NCBI GenBank assembly: GCA_902565305.1
Contig: CACFEJ010000005.1
Location: forward strand, 1 to 64,000
DNA from: an uncultured Prochlorococcus sp.
Lineage (GTDB): Bacteria > Cyanobacteriota > Cyanobacteriia > PCC-6307 > Cyanobiaceae
Reading direction: 5' to 3'
Length of the DNA: 64,000 nt
The position numbers were made by a program, and so were the translations under genes. Below the pieces are notes generated by a model, which saw only the letters and a list, made by a program, of their open reading frames with translations, searched no databases and was not told the origin of the DNA. Each line of letters opens with the position of its first letter. The first letter of the stretch is position 1. Shown piece after piece: positions 11,010 to 22,092 of this stretch.

Positions 11010-13607
11010 TTAATTTTCTTTGCCTTGGTTGAATTGGTCTGTTTCTTCTGTTTGTTCATGAGGAACTAATACAACCTCTGATAAATGATCACCCTCATCT
11101 AATCTTTGTAATTTTACTCCAGTAGCGGCTCTAGATTGCTGGGATATTTTATCTGCGTTTGTTCTAACTATGACGCCTTTTTCGGTCACAAAAAGTAGTT
11201 CTTCCCCTTCTCCAAGGACCTTCAAACAAACTAATACGTCATCTTTAATTCTGAATTTTATCGCTCTCAAGCCCATGCCTGCTCTTTTTTGTAATCTAAA
11301 TTGAGTTACAGGTACTCTTTTACCTAGCCCAAATGCACTGGCTATTAGTACCCAAGGCCCTTCTGAAGAGTCCTCTTCAAGATTTTCATCAGACTCTTTC
11401 GTTAGATCTTCACTTTTTGCTAATTGATCAACTAAATCAGATGTTAAAACATCCATAGATACAAGATTGTCTCCTTTCCTAAGGTTCATAGATTTAACCC
11501 CCCTCGCCGTCCTGCCTAGTGGCCTTAATTCGTTAATATCTAGTCTGAAATGAATCGCCATTCCTGTTCTTGATCCAATTAAAACACTATCTCCTTCTTT
11601 TGATAATCTAACCCAAGTTAAGGCATCTCCATCCTCAAGATTTATTGCGATTAAACCATTTGATCGAATTTTTGAGAAAGCAGAAAGTGAAGTTCTTTTT
11701 ATAAATCCAGCCTTGGTTAGCATTAATAGATAACAATCGTTATTAAAGGAATCTACTGCAACTAGCGAGGTTATCTTTTCTTCTCTTGGTATTGGGAGAA
11801 GTTGAACTGATGGAGTACCTTTAGCTGTTCTGCTACTCATAGGAACTCTATATGCTGGCAGAGCATAAGATACCCCTCTATCACTAAAAAGCAAAAGAGT
11901 ATCATGATCATTACAGCTTATAAACAGTTTTACTTCATCATCTTCTTGTGTCTTTGTTCCAGCTTTACCTCTAGATCCACGGCTTGTAGATTCGAATTCA
12001 TTAACAGGCATTCTTTTTAAATAACCTGTTTCAGTTAATAAAACTACAGATCTGTCATTAGCGATAAGATCAATATCATCTAGACCACCGCCTAAATCAA
12101 GTATTTCTGTTTTTCTTGGAGAGGAAAATCTTTCATCGATTTTATTAAGTTCTTCAAGAATTATTTCAAAAATTCTTTCTTTACTATTTAATATTTGCTG
12201 AAAAAAGTTGATTTTTCTTGTTAACTCATCATGTTCCCCTTTGATTTTATCTGCTTCTAGTGCTGTTAACCTTCTTAATTGCATTTGTAAAATAGCTTCT
12301 GCCTGTGTGGCAGATAGCTTATGGTCAGTTTGTAATTTTTCTCTGGCTGAAACTGTATCTTTTGCTGATCTTATTAGATTAATAATCTCATCCATAGCAG
12401 CCAATGCTAATAAAAGACCTTTTACAATGTGATCCCTCTCTTCAGCCTTTTTTAGTAAAAATCCTGTTCTTCGCCTTATTGTCTCCACTCTGAATTCTAG
12501 AAATACATCTAACATTTTCCTGAGTGAAAGTGTTGTAGGCTCTCCTTTTACTAAAGCCAAGATATTTGCACTGAAGTTATTTTGTAGAGGCGTTAACTTA
12601 AATAAATTATTTAAAACTACTTGTGGGTAGGCATCCCTTTTTAGTTCAATAACAATCCTCATTCCGTCTCGATCACTTTCATCTCTAATATCAGAAATAC
12701 CTTCTAATTTTTTTTCGTTAACCAAGTCAGCAATTCTTTCTATCAATGCCGCTTTATTAGTTTGATATGGGAGCTCTGTAATTATTACTGCATCTTTTTC
12801 TGCTCTACCACTGGATTTAATTTGCTCAATATTTGCTACCCCTCTCATGGTTATTGAACCCCTACCTGTTTTGAAAGTTTCTCTGATTCCATCTCTTCCT
12901 AAGATTTGACCACCTGTGGGGAAATCAGGACCCTTGATTATTTCAAAAAGTTCTCTATCTTCAATCGAAGCGTTATTGATGATTGATTTAAGACCATTAA
13001 TTAATTCCCCTAAGTTATGAGGTGGAATATTAGTTGCCATACCTACTGCTATTCCAGATGAACCATTTAGTAGTAGTTGAGGAATTCTTGCAGGTAAAAC
13101 TGTTGGTTCTTGCTGAGAGCCGTCAAAATTATCGGCGAAATCTACAGTTTCAGATTCAATATCCTCTAATAAACTTTCATCTGTAAGAGACTGTAAACGA
13201 GATTCTGTATATCTCATTGCTGCTGGAGGGTCGTTATCAACAGAACCAAAGTTTCCATGTCCATCTATGAGCGGCATCCTCATAGAGAAATCCTGAGCCA
13301 TCCTAACCAAAGCATCATAAACAGCAGTATCGCCATGAGGGTGATATTTACCTAGTACTTCTCCAACAACTCTTGCACATTTTCTATATGGTCTACCGCT
13401 GGTCAAACCCAGTTCATACATTGCATAAAGAATTCTTCTATGAACGGGTTTTAATCCATCTCTTGCATCTGGAAGTGCACGACCGACTATAACGCTCATT
13501 GCATACTCAAGATATGAGCGAGACATCTCGTTTCTTAGGTCAGTCTGAATAATTCTGTCGTTATCTTCGCTTAATCCTGAGTTATCAGAATCTAAAATAT
13601 CAGACAT
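11010..13607 (-). CDS. gyrA: DNA gyrase subunit A
   Basis: A type IIA topoisomerase subunit that breaks and rejoins DNA to introduce negative supercoils. The conserved block [19 protein letters not shown] begins at residue 43, the catalytic Tyr133 is in AMRYTES, and six C-terminal beta-propeller blades follow. A GyrA-box-like QRRAGM/QKRAGMG motif is present near residue 770. The length is 865 aa. Since Prochlorococcus has one GyrA/ParC-type gene of this kind, gyrase is preferred over topoisomerase IV. It is divergent from guaB, with 180 nt between them. Confidence 0.95.
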   Translation of the reverse strand: MSDILDSDNSGLSEDNDRIIQTDLRNEMSRSYLEYAMSVIVGRALPDARDGLKPVHRRILYAMYELGLTSGRPYRKCARVVGEVLGKYHPHGDTAVYDALVRMAQDFSMRMPLIDGHGNFGSVDNDPPAAMRYTESRLQSLTDESLLEDIESETVDFADNFDGSQQEPTVLPARIPQLLLNGSSGIAVGMATNIPPHNLGELINGLKSIINNASIEDRELFEIIKGPDFPTGGQILGRDGIRETFKTGRGSITMRGVANIEQIKSSGRAEKDAVIITELPYQTNKAALIERIADLVNEKKLEGISDIRDESDRDGMRIVIELKRDAYPQVVLNNLFKLTPLQNNFSANILALVKGEPTTLSLRKMLDVFLEFRVETIRRRTGFLLKKAEERDHIVKGLLLALAAMDEIINLIRSAKDTVSAREKLQTDHKLSATQAEAILQMQLRRLTALEADKIKGEHDELTRKINFFQQILNSKERIFEIILEELNKIDERFSSPRKTEILDLGGGLDDIDLIANDRSVVLLTETGYLKRMPVNEFESTSRGSRGKAGTKTQEDDEVKLFISCNDHDTLLLFSDRGVSYALPAYRVPMSSRTAKGTPSVQLLPIPREEKITSLVAVDSFNNDCYLLMLTKAGFIKRTSLSAFSKIRSNGLIAINLEDGDALTWVRLSKEGDSVLIGSRTGMAIHFRLDINELRPLGRTARGVKSMNLRKGDNLVSMDVLTSDLVDQLAKSEDLTKESDENLEEDSSEGPWVLIASAFGLGKRVPVTQFRLQKRAGMGLRAIKFRIKDDVLVCLKVLGEGEELLFVTEKGVIVRTNADKISQQSRAATGVKLQRLDEGDHLSEVVLVPHEQTEETDQFNQGKEN

Positions 13608-13787
13608 ATAAAAATCCTTTTTTTAATAATAATCGCTGATTGTCATAATGAATAAAAAAAAATATTTATTTAATTCCCAAATACTCACATTCACACACAA
13701 ATCAAAATAAAACCTATTGTTTTTGAATAAACCTTGGCTTATTACCCCTTTAGTTGTTAATTTAATCAGAATAATGAGAAAAATCTC

Positions 13788-14951
13788 GTGAATATTGAAC
13801 TTGGTTTAAACAAAAAAGTCAGAAGGGCTTATGGTATTGATGAAATAGCTTTAGTCCCTGGTAAAAGAACACTTGATTACGATTTGACTGATCCTTCTTG
13901 GTCAATAGGTGATATCAAAAGAGAAGTTCCGATAGTAGCAAGTGCCATGGACAGTGTTGTCGATGTCAATACGGCTGTAGAACTAACAAAATTAGGTTCC
14001 ATAGGGGTTATTAATATGGAGGGTATACAAACAAGATATGAAAATCCTGATGAAATATTGAACGAAATAGCATCAGTTGGGAAGAATGAATTTGTTCCGT
14101 TAATGCAGAAGATATATAGTGAACCCGTCAAGGAGGGATTGATTTTACAAAGAATAAATGAGGTTAAAGAAGGAGGAGGTATCGCTGCTTTTAGTGGGAC
14201 TCCTCAAGCTGCTATTAAGTTTAAAGAAACACTCAATAATTCCAAAATAGATTTATTTTTTCTTCAAGGAACAGTTGTTTCAACTGAACATCTTGGTATG
14301 GAAGGTAAGCAAACCTTAAATATTAAAGATCTCTGCCAATCTATGAATGTCCCAGTTATAGCGGGAAATTGTGTTACTTACGAAGTTGCAAAACTTCTCA
14401 TGGATGCTGGAGTTGCAGGATTAATGGTTGGGATAGGCCCTGGAGCGGCATGTACATCTAGAGGAGTATTGGGAATTGGAATCCCTCAAGCAACTGCAAT
14501 TGCTGATTGTAGTACGGCAAGAAATAATTACTATGAAGAAAGTGGTCGTTATATTCCTATTATTGGTGATGGAGGAATTGTAACGGGCGGAGATATCTGT
14601 AAATGTTTAGCATGTGGAGCAGATGCTGTAATGATTGGATCCCCAATAGCTAAATCCTCAAACGCTCCAGGTAAAGGCTTTCACTGGGGTATGGCTACTC
14701 CAAGTCCAGTATTACCAAGGGGCACAAGAATTGAAGTAGGTTCTACAGGATCCTTAGAAAGAATAATTAAAGGCCCTGCCTTACTTGATGATGGGACACA
14801 TAACTTATTAGGAGCCATTAGAACCTCAATGAGTACTCTTGGGGCAAAAAATATTAAAGAAATGCAAGAAGTTGAAATAGTTATCGCACCATCGCTTCTT
14901 ACAGAGGGTAAGGTTTATCAAAAAGCTCAGCAGCTTGGGATGGGTAAGTAG
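13788..14951 (+). CDS. guaB: IMP dehydrogenase family protein (GuaB3-like, no CBS domains)
   Basis: A TIM-barrel IMP dehydrogenase / GMP reductase family protein. The catalytic loop GPGAACTSRGV has Cys222. At 387 aa it lacks the two CBS domains of classical IMPDH (about 490 aa) and matches the short actinobacterial/cyanobacterial GuaB form that is the sole IMPDH candidate in this group. The start is GTG at 13788; the first residues MNIELGLNKKVRRAYG fit this subfamily. The small RNA Yfr1 lies immediately downstream. Confidence 0.92.
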   Translation: MNIELGLNKKVRRAYGIDEIALVPGKRTLDYDLTDPSWSIGDIKREVPIVASAMDSVVDVNTAVELTKLGSIGVINMEGIQTRYENPDEILNEIASVGKNEFVPLMQKIYSEPVKEGLILQRINEVKEGGGIAAFSGTPQAAIKFKETLNNSKIDLFFLQGTVVSTEHLGMEGKQTLNIKDLCQSMNVPVIAGNCVTYEVAKLLMDAGVAGLMVGIGPGAACTSRGVLGIGIPQATAIADCSTARNNYYEESGRYIPIIGDGGIVTGGDICKCLACGADAVMIGSPIAKSSNAPGKGFHWGMATPSPVLPRGTRIEVGSTGSLERIIKGPALLDDGTHNLLGAIRTSMSTLGAKNIKEMQEVEIVIAPSLLTEGKVYQKAQQLGMGK

Positions 14952-15032
14952 TTCATTTAGAGAAAGTTATAAAACCTTAGTGAATTAGGCATTGAATTGA
15001 ACAATTATGTAATTAGGAGTTATTATTAAATG

Positions 15033-15090
15033 ATGGGGGAAACCCCATACTCCTCACACACTAAATCGCCCGATCAATCGGGCTTTTTTA
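15033..15090 (+). ncRNA. yfr1: Yfr1 regulatory small RNA
   Basis: The RNA has a 5' hairpin (stem ATGGGG 15033-15038 with CCCCAT 15043-15048, loop GAAA), then an unpaired stretch with the ultraconserved ACTCCTCACAC at 15049-15059. It ends in a Rho-independent terminator (GCCCGA/TCGGGC at 15068-15083 followed by six T). A TATTAT -10 element at 15021-15026 is correctly spaced. Structure, motif and position between guaB and trxA match cyanobacterial Yfr1, which is known to repress outer-membrane porin mRNAs by pairing through the CU-rich core. Confidence 0.95.
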
Positions 15091-15180
15091 GATATTTTAT
15101 TACTTATGTTATTTTATCTGTAATGAAATCATCACTTAAAAGAAATGCCTGCTAAATTTTCAACAAGGAATACTTAAATT

Positions 15181-15504
15181 ATGTCATCAGCTCCAGCCGT
15201 AACTGATTCTTCATTTGACAAAGATGTACTGCAAAGTGATCTTCCAGTATTGGTTGATTTTTGGGCACCATGGTGTGGCCCATGTAGGATGGTTGCACCA
15301 GTTGTAGAAGAAATCTCAAAAGACTTTGAAGGGAAAATTAAGGTTTTTAAATTAAACACAGATGAGAATCCAAATGTGGCAAGTCAATACGGAATTAGAA
15401 GTATTCCGACATTAATGATCTTTAAAGGAGGTCAAAAGGTTGATACCGTTGTTGGTGCTGTGCCAAAAGCAACTCTTTCGAGCACTTTAACTAAGCATTT
15501 ATAA
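15181..15504 (+). CDS. trxA: Thioredoxin (m-type)
   Basis: A 107-residue thioredoxin with the redox motif WCGPC (Cys32, Cys35) and the cis-Pro segment RSIPTLMIF. It reduces cytosolic disulfides, including light-regulated Calvin-cycle targets. It is transcribed downstream of the Yfr1 terminator, so it has its own promoter in the 15091-15180 gap. hisH follows 11 nt after its stop. Confidence 0.97.
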   Translation: MSSAPAVTDSSFDKDVLQSDLPVLVDFWAPWCGPCRMVAPVVEEISKDFEGKIKVFKLNTDENPNVASQYGIRSIPTLMIFKGGQKVDTVVGAVPKATLSSTLTKHL

Positions 15505-15515
15505 ATTTAAAAGCT

Positions 15516-16133
15516 TTGCATAAAATTGGACTAATAGATTATGGAATGGGTAATATTCATTCCGTAACAAAATCTCTAGAAAGTCTTGGAGAAGAAATTA
15601 TATTAATTAAAAACTTTAACGATTCTAAGTTTTGTAAGGCGATAATACTTCCTGGGGTTGGAGCCTTTGATCCAGCCATGAATAATCTCATAAATACTGA
15701 TTTAATAACCGATTTGAAAAATTGGATTAAAAGTGGGAAGTCATTTTTTGGAATATGTTTAGGCCTCCAACTCCTTTTTGAATCTAGTGATGAAGGAAAA
15801 GTTCAAGGGCTTGGAATTTTAAAAGGAAAAATACAAAAAATACCTAATATTGTTAACCAAAGAATTCCACACATGGGTTGGTGCAAACTTATACCTACAA
15901 AAAAAAATAATTTATTTGGGTTTGAAGAATTAAATAATTGGGTCTATTTTGTGCATTCCTATCATGCAATACCAGATGACTTAAATATTATTGCAGCTCA
16001 GGTTGATTATGGTTCTGAAAAATTAACTGCAATGATTGAGAATGATAATTTATTGGCCTGTCAATTTCATCCTGAAAAATCTGGAAAAACCGGTGAAAAA
16101 TTTTTGAGAAGATGGCTGAGTAATATTCAATAA
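15516..16133 (+). CDS. hisH: Imidazole glycerol phosphate synthase, glutaminase subunit
   Basis: The class I glutaminase partner of HisF, supplying ammonia for the fifth step of histidine synthesis. The nucleophile elbow GICLGLQ has Cys81, and the His185/Glu187 pair sits in CQFHPEKSG. A length of 205 aa is normal. The start is TTG at 15516, 11 nt after trxA; the N-terminus IGLIDYGMGN immediately after it leaves no room for a better start. Confidence 0.96.
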   Translation: MHKIGLIDYGMGNIHSVTKSLESLGEEIILIKNFNDSKFCKAIILPGVGAFDPAMNNLINTDLITDLKNWIKSGKSFFGICLGLQLLFESSDEGKVQGLGILKGKIQKIPNIVNQRIPHMGWCKLIPTKKNNLFGFEELNNWVYFVHSYHAIPDDLNIIAAQVDYGSEKLTAMIENDNLLACQFHPEKSGKTGEKFLRRWLSNIQ

Positions 16134-16146
16134 TAGACTCTTTGGG

Positions 16147-16737
16147 ATGAAGACTAATTTAAGGTTAATAGGTGGTAAAAAACTCCAAAGTCCAAATAAT
16201 TCTTATACCAGACCTACAACTTTGAGAGTGAGAGAGGCCATATTTAATATATTGAACAATAGGGTTGAAAATAGTAACTGGTTAGATTTATTTAGTGGAA
16301 CTGGGGCCATATCTTGTGAAGCTTATAATCACGGGGCAAGCAAAATACTTGCAATTGAAAAAAACAAAATTAACTCACAAATTTGCTTTGAAAATTTACT
16401 CTCGTTGGAGAACATCGAGAATAGGAGAAATGATATCGAAGTTATTTGTAAAGACGTTTTGAAATGGACAAAACCAAATTATGAGAGAAACTTATCATCT
16501 AGAAATATGGATTTAAATAAATTAAAATTTGATTTTGTTTATCTCGATCCTCCCTACGGTGTGAATTTCCATGAATTAGTTTTAAATCAATTATTTAAAT
16601 GTAATTTTTTAAAAAAAGATTCAACAGTTATTTATGAACATTCCCCAAACCTATCTATTAAAAAAAGTACTTTGTGGGAAACTATAGATGTAAGAAATTA
16701 TGGGCAATCAAGATTAACATTTTTAATCAATGTCTAG
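16147..16737 (+). CDS. rsmD: 16S rRNA (guanine966-N2)-methyltransferase
   Basis: A SAM-dependent methyltransferase that methylates G966 of 16S rRNA. It has the SAM motif DLFSGTGA at residues 47-54 and the catalytic DPPYG at 134-138. The 196 aa are slightly longer than usual because of an insertion of about 15 residues before the DPPY block. Its 3' end overlaps the convergent petG gene by 15 nt. Confidence 0.93.
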   Translation: MKTNLRLIGGKKLQSPNNSYTRPTTLRVREAIFNILNNRVENSNWLDLFSGTGAISCEAYNHGASKILAIEKNKINSQICFENLLSLENIENRRNDIEVICKDVLKWTKPNYERNLSSRNMDLNKLKFDFVYLDPPYGVNFHELVLNQLFKCNFLKKDSTVIYEHSPNLSIKKSTLWETIDVRNYGQSRLTFLINV

Positions 16738-16842
16738 CATCCCTGAACCTCTTCTGTATTGATTCCATGCACTTACGAATAATCCAAGAAGAGTTATTGG
16801 AACTAAACCTAAAACAATTCCACATAGAAGAGGCTCGATCAT
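16723..16842 (-). CDS. petG: Cytochrome b6f complex subunit V (PetG)
   Basis: A 39-residue single-helix subunit of the thylakoid cytochrome b6f complex. The start [20 protein letters not shown] and the tail WNQYRRGS are the PetG hallmarks. Its stop codon lies inside the end of the convergent rsmD gene (15-nt overlap). Confidence 0.95.
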   Translation of the reverse strand: MIEPLLCGIVLGLVPITLLGLFVSAWNQYRRGSGMLDID

Positions 16843-16897
16843 TTTTTTGCCTTTTTTAAATTTCTTATTCACAATTGTTACATAGAGATTATTTTTT

Positions 16898-17284
16898 GTG
16901 TCAACATCTTCATCAACTGCAGCAGAAAGAAACTTTAAAAGAGAATTCTTAAAAATTTCTTTAATTGTATTTGGAGTTTTATTGATTTGTTTTTCAATAT
17001 TTTTCTTAAATCATCATGAAAATAATAAATATATTATTGCAACCCTTGAGCTTAATGGTTCAGCTGAGGAAGGAGATGCTCTTTTTAAGATGAATTGTGT
17101 TGGATGCCATGGAATTACAGCAAGAGGATTAGTGGGGCCAGACTTACACTCAATAACTAAACGTTTGAATGATAAACAGATAATTAAACAAGTTACTGGA
17201 GGCCTAACTCCTCCTATGCCAAGTTTTGAAATTGATCCCGTAAATATGTCCAATTTATTAAAATATCTACATACCCTTGAATGA
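16898..17284 (+). CDS. cytM: Cytochrome cM
   Basis: A membrane-anchored c-type cytochrome of 128 aa. An N-terminal helix (about residues 18-37) is followed by the haem-binding CVGCH at 67-71, with Met107 of PPMPSF as the likely distal ligand. CytM is a low-potential cytochrome linked to stress and dark metabolism in cyanobacteria. The start is GTG. The stop overlaps the next start as ATGA, so translation of the methyltransferase downstream is probably coupled. Confidence 0.9.
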   Translation: MSTSSSTAAERNFKREFLKISLIVFGVLLICFSIFFLNHHENNKYIIATLELNGSAEEGDALFKMNCVGCHGITARGLVGPDLHSITKRLNDKQIIKQVTGGLTPPMPSFEIDPVNMSNLLKYLHTLE

Positions 17285-18030
17285 TTTTGGGAAAAAATTT
17301 TTCTAATTTAAAGGTAATATTAGTTGAACCAAATGGCCCTTTAAATGTAGGGAGCGTTGCCAGATTATGCTCTAACTTTGAAGTTGATGAATTAAGAATT
17401 GTTTCTCCGAAATGCGATATATTTTCTTTAGAAGCAAAAAAAATGGCCCTTAAAGGTAATAAATTTCTTCAAAATTGTAAGATTTTTGATGATCTCCAAA
17501 AAGCAATTGCTGATTGTGATTTAGTTCTAGCATCTTGTGGAAGGATTGATGTAAATAAAAATTCATTTTTTGGATCTTCTGAAGATATATTTGAATGGAC
17601 TTTATCCTTTAATAAGATAAATAATTTAGCAATTTTATTTGGAAGAGAAGATAGAGGTTTAACTAACAGTGAATTGCTCATGGCAAATAAAACTTTTAAT
17701 ATCTCAACTTCTCAGAATAATCCTTCATTAAATCTTTCTCACGCAGTTTCAATAGCTTTGTATGAGTTAAATAAGTGTTCAAAAAGAAACTTTGATCAAG
17801 AACTAAAAGTTTTTAACTTAGCATCATCTAGAGAGGTACATGATACATTTCTGGAGATAGAGGAAATGCTTTTGCGAGTTGGATATCTTTTAAAACATAC
17901 TTCCAAGGTAAAAATCAGTAAATTTAAACATTTTATTTTTAGGGCGAATACATCAATGCATGAAATAAATGTATTAAGAGGAATTGTCCATCAAATAAAC
18001 TGGTTTTTGAACAATTCAAAAAGAAACTAG
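17281..18030 (+). CDS. TrmJ-like SPOUT RNA methyltransferase (SpoU family)
   Basis: An alpha/beta-knot RNA 2'-O-ribose methyltransferase of 249 aa. The three SpoU motifs are visible: EPNGPLNVGSVARLC near residue 16, LFGREDRGLTNSEL near 119, and NLSHAVSIALYEL near 149. Closest in style to TrmJ, which methylates nucleotide 32 of tRNA; the target here is inferred. It overlaps the cytM stop by 4 nt. Confidence 0.88.
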   Translation: MILGKNFSNLKVILVEPNGPLNVGSVARLCSNFEVDELRIVSPKCDIFSLEAKKMALKGNKFLQNCKIFDDLQKAIADCDLVLASCGRIDVNKNSFFGSSEDIFEWTLSFNKINNLAILFGREDRGLTNSELLMANKTFNISTSQNNPSLNLSHAVSIALYELNKCSKRNFDQELKVFNLASSREVHDTFLEIEEMLLRVGYLLKHTSKVKISKFKHFIFRANTSMHEINVLRGIVHQINWFLNNSKRN

Positions 18031-18152
18031 CTACATAATTAATTACATTAGATTTTATATATTTGTAGTTTTAATTTAATAGGGATATTTACTAAAAACA
18101 TTTTCTGAAGTAACATCTATTGATTATTTGAATATTTAAGAAAACTAAAACT

Positions 18153-19241
18153 GTGCCTACAACAAAGAAAAGAAGAGTTTTCCCCTTTACAGCTGTAATT
18201 GGCCAAGAAGAAATGAAGTTGGCTCTATTGTTAAATGTTATTGATCCAAGAATTGGAGGCGTGATGATAATGGGTGATAGAGGGACTGGAAAGTCCACTA
18301 CAATCAGAGCCTTAGCTGATTTGTTGCCTGCAATCGATGTTGTTAAAGACGATCCATATAATAGTTCTCTAGTCGATCCTGATTTACAAAGTAAAGAAGT
18401 GTTGGAAAAAATTACTCAAGGAGAAAATCTAGAGAGTATTCAAAAACAAGTACCTATGGTTGACTTACCTTTAGGGGCTACTGAAGACAGACTTTGTGGC
18501 ACTATTGATATAGAGAAGGCTTTGAGTGAAGGTGTTAAGGCATTTGAACCAGGATTATTAGCAAAAGCTAATAGGGGTTTATTATATGTTGATGAAGTGA
18601 ATTTACTTGATGATCATTTAGTCGACGTACTTTTAGATTCGGCTGCTTCAGGATGGAATACTGTTGAAAGGGAGGGAGTATCAGTTAGACACCCTGCTAG
18701 ATTTGTCCTTATTGGTTCAGGCAATCCAGAAGAAGGTGAATTAAGGCCTCAACTATTAGATAGGTTTGGAATGAGTGTTGAGGTTAAGACAGTTAGAGAT
18801 GCTGAATTAAGAGTTCAGGTTGTAGATCAAAGAACTTCATTTGACGATAATCCTGATGAGTTTTCATTGAGCGTTGAGAAACAACAGGATGAACTTCAAC
18901 AAAAGGTTGTTAAAGCACAAGAAATATTAAATTCTGTTCAAATGGACGATGACCTAAGATTGAATATTTCTGCAATCTGCGGAGAACTAGATGTTGATGG
19001 TTTACGTGGAGATATTGTTACAAATCGATCGGCAAGGGCAATTGCAGCCTTTGAGGGCAGAACTGAAGTGCAAGAAGATGACATAGCAAGGGTTATTTCT
19101 TGCTCTTTGAGGCACAGACTAAGAAAAGATCCCTTAGAACAAGTTGATTCAGGTGAAAGAGTTATTCAAGCTTTTTGTAAAGTATTTGATTTAGATGAAA
19201 AAGAAAATCTTTCAAAATTTCAATTGTCTGCAGAAGCTTAA
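18153..19241 (+). CDS. chlI: Magnesium chelatase ATPase subunit I
   Basis: An AAA+ subunit that drives insertion of Mg into protoporphyrin IX, the first committed step of chlorophyll synthesis. It has the Walker A motif GDRGTGKST at residues 41-49, the Walker B region [10 protein letters not shown], and sensor and lid regions; 362 aa is normal. The start is GTG at 18153. ruvC follows after 5 nt. Confidence 0.97.
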   Translation: MPTTKKRRVFPFTAVIGQEEMKLALLLNVIDPRIGGVMIMGDRGTGKSTTIRALADLLPAIDVVKDDPYNSSLVDPDLQSKEVLEKITQGENLESIQKQVPMVDLPLGATEDRLCGTIDIEKALSEGVKAFEPGLLAKANRGLLYVDEVNLLDDHLVDVLLDSAASGWNTVEREGVSVRHPARFVLIGSGNPEEGELRPQLLDRFGMSVEVKTVRDAELRVQVVDQRTSFDDNPDEFSLSVEKQQDELQQKVVKAQEILNSVQMDDDLRLNISAICGELDVDGLRGDIVTNRSARAIAAFEGRTEVQEDDIARVISCSLRHRLRKDPLEQVDSGERVIQAFCKVFDLDEKENLSKFQLSAEA

Positions 19242-19246
19242 TTAAA

Positions 19247-19720
19247 GTGAGAATAATTGGGATTGACCCTGGATTGGCTAGAGTTGGTTATGGAATTATT
19301 GAAATAGAAAATGAAAAAAAGATATTATTAGATTGTGGCGTCATTGAGACAGGTAAAGATAAAAAAGAAGAAGATAGACTTTATGAGATATTCAAAGATC
19401 TTAATGAATTAATAAATCATTGGAATCCAACATCAGCGGCGGTAGAAAAATTTTTCTTTTATAGATCTAGCACTACCATTAGTGTAGTTCAGGCTAGAGG
19501 CGTAATTATGATGGTATTGGCCTCAAAAAAAATTCTTGTTAGCGAATATTCTCCTGCCCAGATAAAATTAACCATTGCCGGGTCTGGAAAAGCATCTAAG
19601 AAAGAAGTTCTTGATGCTGTTATGTATAGCTTAGAACTTAAAAAACCTCCAAAACCCGATGATTCAGCAGATGCCTTGGCCATTGCTCTCACAAAACTAA
19701 ATGAAGATGGCATCAACTGA
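19247..19720 (+). CDS. ruvC: Crossover junction endodeoxyribonuclease RuvC
   Basis: A Holliday-junction resolvase. The acidic metal-binding residues are visible as Asp7 ([12 protein letters not shown]), Glu67 (AVEKFFF) and the terminal [11 protein letters not shown] pair. A length of 157 aa is standard. The start is GTG, 5 nt after chlI. Confidence 0.95.
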   Translation: MRIIGIDPGLARVGYGIIEIENEKKILLDCGVIETGKDKKEEDRLYEIFKDLNELINHWNPTSAAVEKFFFYRSSTTISVVQARGVIMMVLASKKILVSEYSPAQIKLTIAGSGKASKKEVLDAVMYSLELKKPPKPDDSADALAIALTKLNEDGIN

Positions 19721-19729
19721 AGATTAATT

Positions 19730-20287
19730 ATGACTATTTCTGAAAAAAAGAAATTGGAGAGGCGTGCCTTTAGAAAACTTAGAGATGAGATTTCTCTAAA
19801 TCAAAGACAAAATGTAGAAAAGAATATAAAAATATATATTGATTCATTTATTAATGAATATAAAAATATTGGTTACATAGCAATATATTGGCCTCTAAGA
19901 AATGAAGTAGATATTAGAAGTCTTAAGGAAAAATTTTCTTTAGCTTTGCCCAGATGTAAAGATAAAAATGAATTATTATTTTATCCATGGGATGAAGAAC
20001 CTCTCACAAAAGATTCTGAGGGGATACTAAGTCCAAATAACTCTTTTTCATTAAGTTATAACCAGATAAGTATGATTTTTGTCCCATGTCTTTCTATAGA
20101 TAAAAATTTAACAAGATTAGGTTATGGAGGAGGTTATTTTGATAAATTGAGGACTGATAATAATTGGAGAAATGTTCCATGCATTGGAGTATTGACTTCC
20201 AATTGTGTAAGTACGATTCCATTAACTAGAGCTGATTGGGATATCCCTTTATCAGGATTTATCACAGAAAAAGAAATATTTGTATAA
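19730..20287 (+). CDS. 5-formyltetrahydrofolate cyclo-ligase
   Basis: A MTHFS family protein of 185 aa that converts 5-formyl-THF to 5,10-methenyl-THF with ATP, recycling a storage or inhibitory folate. The signature GYGGGYFDKL is near residue 128, and an N-terminal basic ATP-binding helix is present. It sits 9 nt after ruvC in the same run of genes. Confidence 0.93.
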   Translation: MTISEKKKLERRAFRKLRDEISLNQRQNVEKNIKIYIDSFINEYKNIGYIAIYWPLRNEVDIRSLKEKFSLALPRCKDKNELLFYPWDEEPLTKDSEGILSPNNSFSLSYNQISMIFVPCLSIDKNLTRLGYGGGYFDKLRTDNNWRNVPCIGVLTSNCVSTIPLTRADWDIPLSGFITEKEIFV

Positions 20288-20326
20288 TAGGAAATTTATA
20301 AAGAGATTAATTTATAGTTTTAAAAA

Positions 20327-20746
20327 ATGGAAAACCAGGAAAATTACAATAATTTATCAAAATTAGTAGAAAAGTTGAAGAAATCAGAAGATCCAAAAAG
20401 GAAATATGAATACATTTTGTGGTTAGGGAAAAAATTGAAAGAACCAGATAATGAAATCCTTGTTGAAGAAAATAAAGTTAAGGGATGCGTTTCAGAAGTT
20501 TTTGTTAAGGCAAATATTAAAGGCGGTAAATTATTTTGGGAAGGATATTCTGATGCACTAATAACAAAGGGTTTATTAGCATTTTTAATTACTGGGTTAA
20601 ATGAATTAACACCAAATGAGGTTGTTAAAATAGATAAGAAATTTATTGAAGATACTGGTTTGAGATCAAGTCTAACTCCTTCTCGGTCAAATGGTTTTTT
20701 AAATATATTGTTGAAAATGCAGTATCAAGCAAATGAATTTTTGTAA
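20327..20746 (+). CDS. sufE: SufE-family cysteine desulfurase activator
   Basis: A 139-residue SufE/CsdE protein that takes persulfide sulfur from SufS for iron-sulfur cluster assembly. The active Cys54 is in the canonical VKGCVSEV motif, and the C-terminal helical half is intact. It lies 39 nt after the folate ligase. Confidence 0.94.
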   Translation: MENQENYNNLSKLVEKLKKSEDPKRKYEYILWLGKKLKEPDNEILVEENKVKGCVSEVFVKANIKGGKLFWEGYSDALITKGLLAFLITGLNELTPNEVVKIDKKFIEDTGLRSSLTPSRSNGFLNILLKMQYQANEFL

Positions 20747-20790
20747 GCCTAATAATATAAAATTAAACTCAAAGTTAAAAGAAATAAAAA

Positions 20791-22092
20791 ATGAGAAAAT
20801 GCAAAATTGGGATTGTAGGTTTTGGAACTGTAGGTTCAGGGATTTATAAAATATTAAGTTCTGAAGTTGATTCACATCCAATTCTAAAAGAAATAGAAGT
20901 TGTAAAAATAGCAGTTAAAGATCTTAATAAAAAAAGGGATATTGAGCTAGATAATAATTTATTAACTGATGACCCATTTAAATTAATTAATGACCCCTCT
21001 ATAGATGTAATCGTTGAAGTAATGGGTGGGGTTGATTTGGCGAAAGATATTATTCTGCAATCATTAAAATTAGGTAAATCTGTTGTTACAGCAAATAAAG
21101 CAGTTATCGCAAGATATGGAGAAGAAATATATAAAACTGCATCTAAAGAAGGAGTTTATATATTGTCAGAGGCGGCAGTTTGCGGGGGGATTCCTATAAT
21201 TGAACCCTTAAAAAGATCATTAAAAAGTAACAGCATAAAAAAAATGGTTGGAATAATAAATGGGACAACAAATTTTATTCTTTCAAAGATGACAAATGAA
21301 AAAGCTGATTACAAGGAGACCTTAAAATTGGCACAAAGCCTCGGGTATGCAGAATTTGATCCAACTGCAGATGTTGATGGCCATGATGCGGCAGATAAGA
21401 TTTCAATTCTTAGTGAACTTGCATTTGGAGGGAAAATCAAAAGAGAGGAGATTCATTCTGAGGGAATTAGTAAAATTAATCTTAAGGATATCGAATACGC
21501 CAATAAATTAGGGTTTGAAATAAAACTTTTAGCGCTCTCCGAAAGGGGACAAATTAATAGTAATGATTCACTCGCTCTGAATATTTGGGTAGGACCTTCT
21601 TTGATTCCAAAATCACATCCATTGGCAACAGTTAAGGGAGTTAATAATGCCTTATTGATAGAGGCTGATCCTCTTGGAGAGATAATGTTATATGGTCCAG
21701 GTGCAGGCAGCGGCCCAACTGCTGCATCAGTAGTATCAGATATATTAAACCTGCATGCCTCCTCAGTAAAAAATAATAATTCAATCGATCCATTATTATC
21801 TTTTGATTTCTGGAGAAACTGCCATATAATATGTTCTTCACAAATAAATAAAAAAAATTACCTTAGAATTATTTGCCTTGATAGTCCAGGTGTCATAGGA
21901 AAGATTGGAGATATTTTTGGAAAGAATAATGTGTCAATCGAATCAATTGTTCAACTTGATGCTAGTGAGGACAAAGCTGAAATTGTTGTTATTACTCATG
22001 AGGTGAATAATGGAGATTTTGAGAGGTCGAAAGATGAAATAAATTCGCTAAATGAAGTCAAAATTATTGCAAGTCAATTAAGTTGTATTTAA
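20791..22092 (+). CDS. hom: Homoserine dehydrogenase
   Basis: An NAD(P)-dependent reductase of aspartate semialdehyde to homoserine, feeding threonine and methionine. It has the N-terminal Rossmann motif GIVGFGTVGSGI, the catalytic-domain block GTTNFILSKM, and a C-terminal ACT domain starting near residue 355 (LDSPGVIGKIGDIFG). A length of 433 aa is normal. It is followed by a 69-nt gap with a small CTTGGT/ACCAAG hairpin but no T-run. Confidence 0.96.
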   Translation: MRKCKIGIVGFGTVGSGIYKILSSEVDSHPILKEIEVVKIAVKDLNKKRDIELDNNLLTDDPFKLINDPSIDVIVEVMGGVDLAKDIILQSLKLGKSVVTANKAVIARYGEEIYKTASKEGVYILSEAAVCGGIPIIEPLKRSLKSNSIKKMVGIINGTTNFILSKMTNEKADYKETLKLAQSLGYAEFDPTADVDGHDAADKISILSELAFGGKIKREEIHSEGISKINLKDIEYANKLGFEIKLLALSERGQINSNDSLALNIWVGPSLIPKSHPLATVKGVNNALLIEADPLGEIMLYGPGAGSGPTAASVVSDILNLHASSVKNNNSIDPLLSFDFWRNCHIICSSQINKKNYLRIICLDSPGVIGKIGDIFGKNNVSIESIVQLDASEDKAEIVVITHEVNNGDFERSKDEINSLNEVKIIASQLSCI

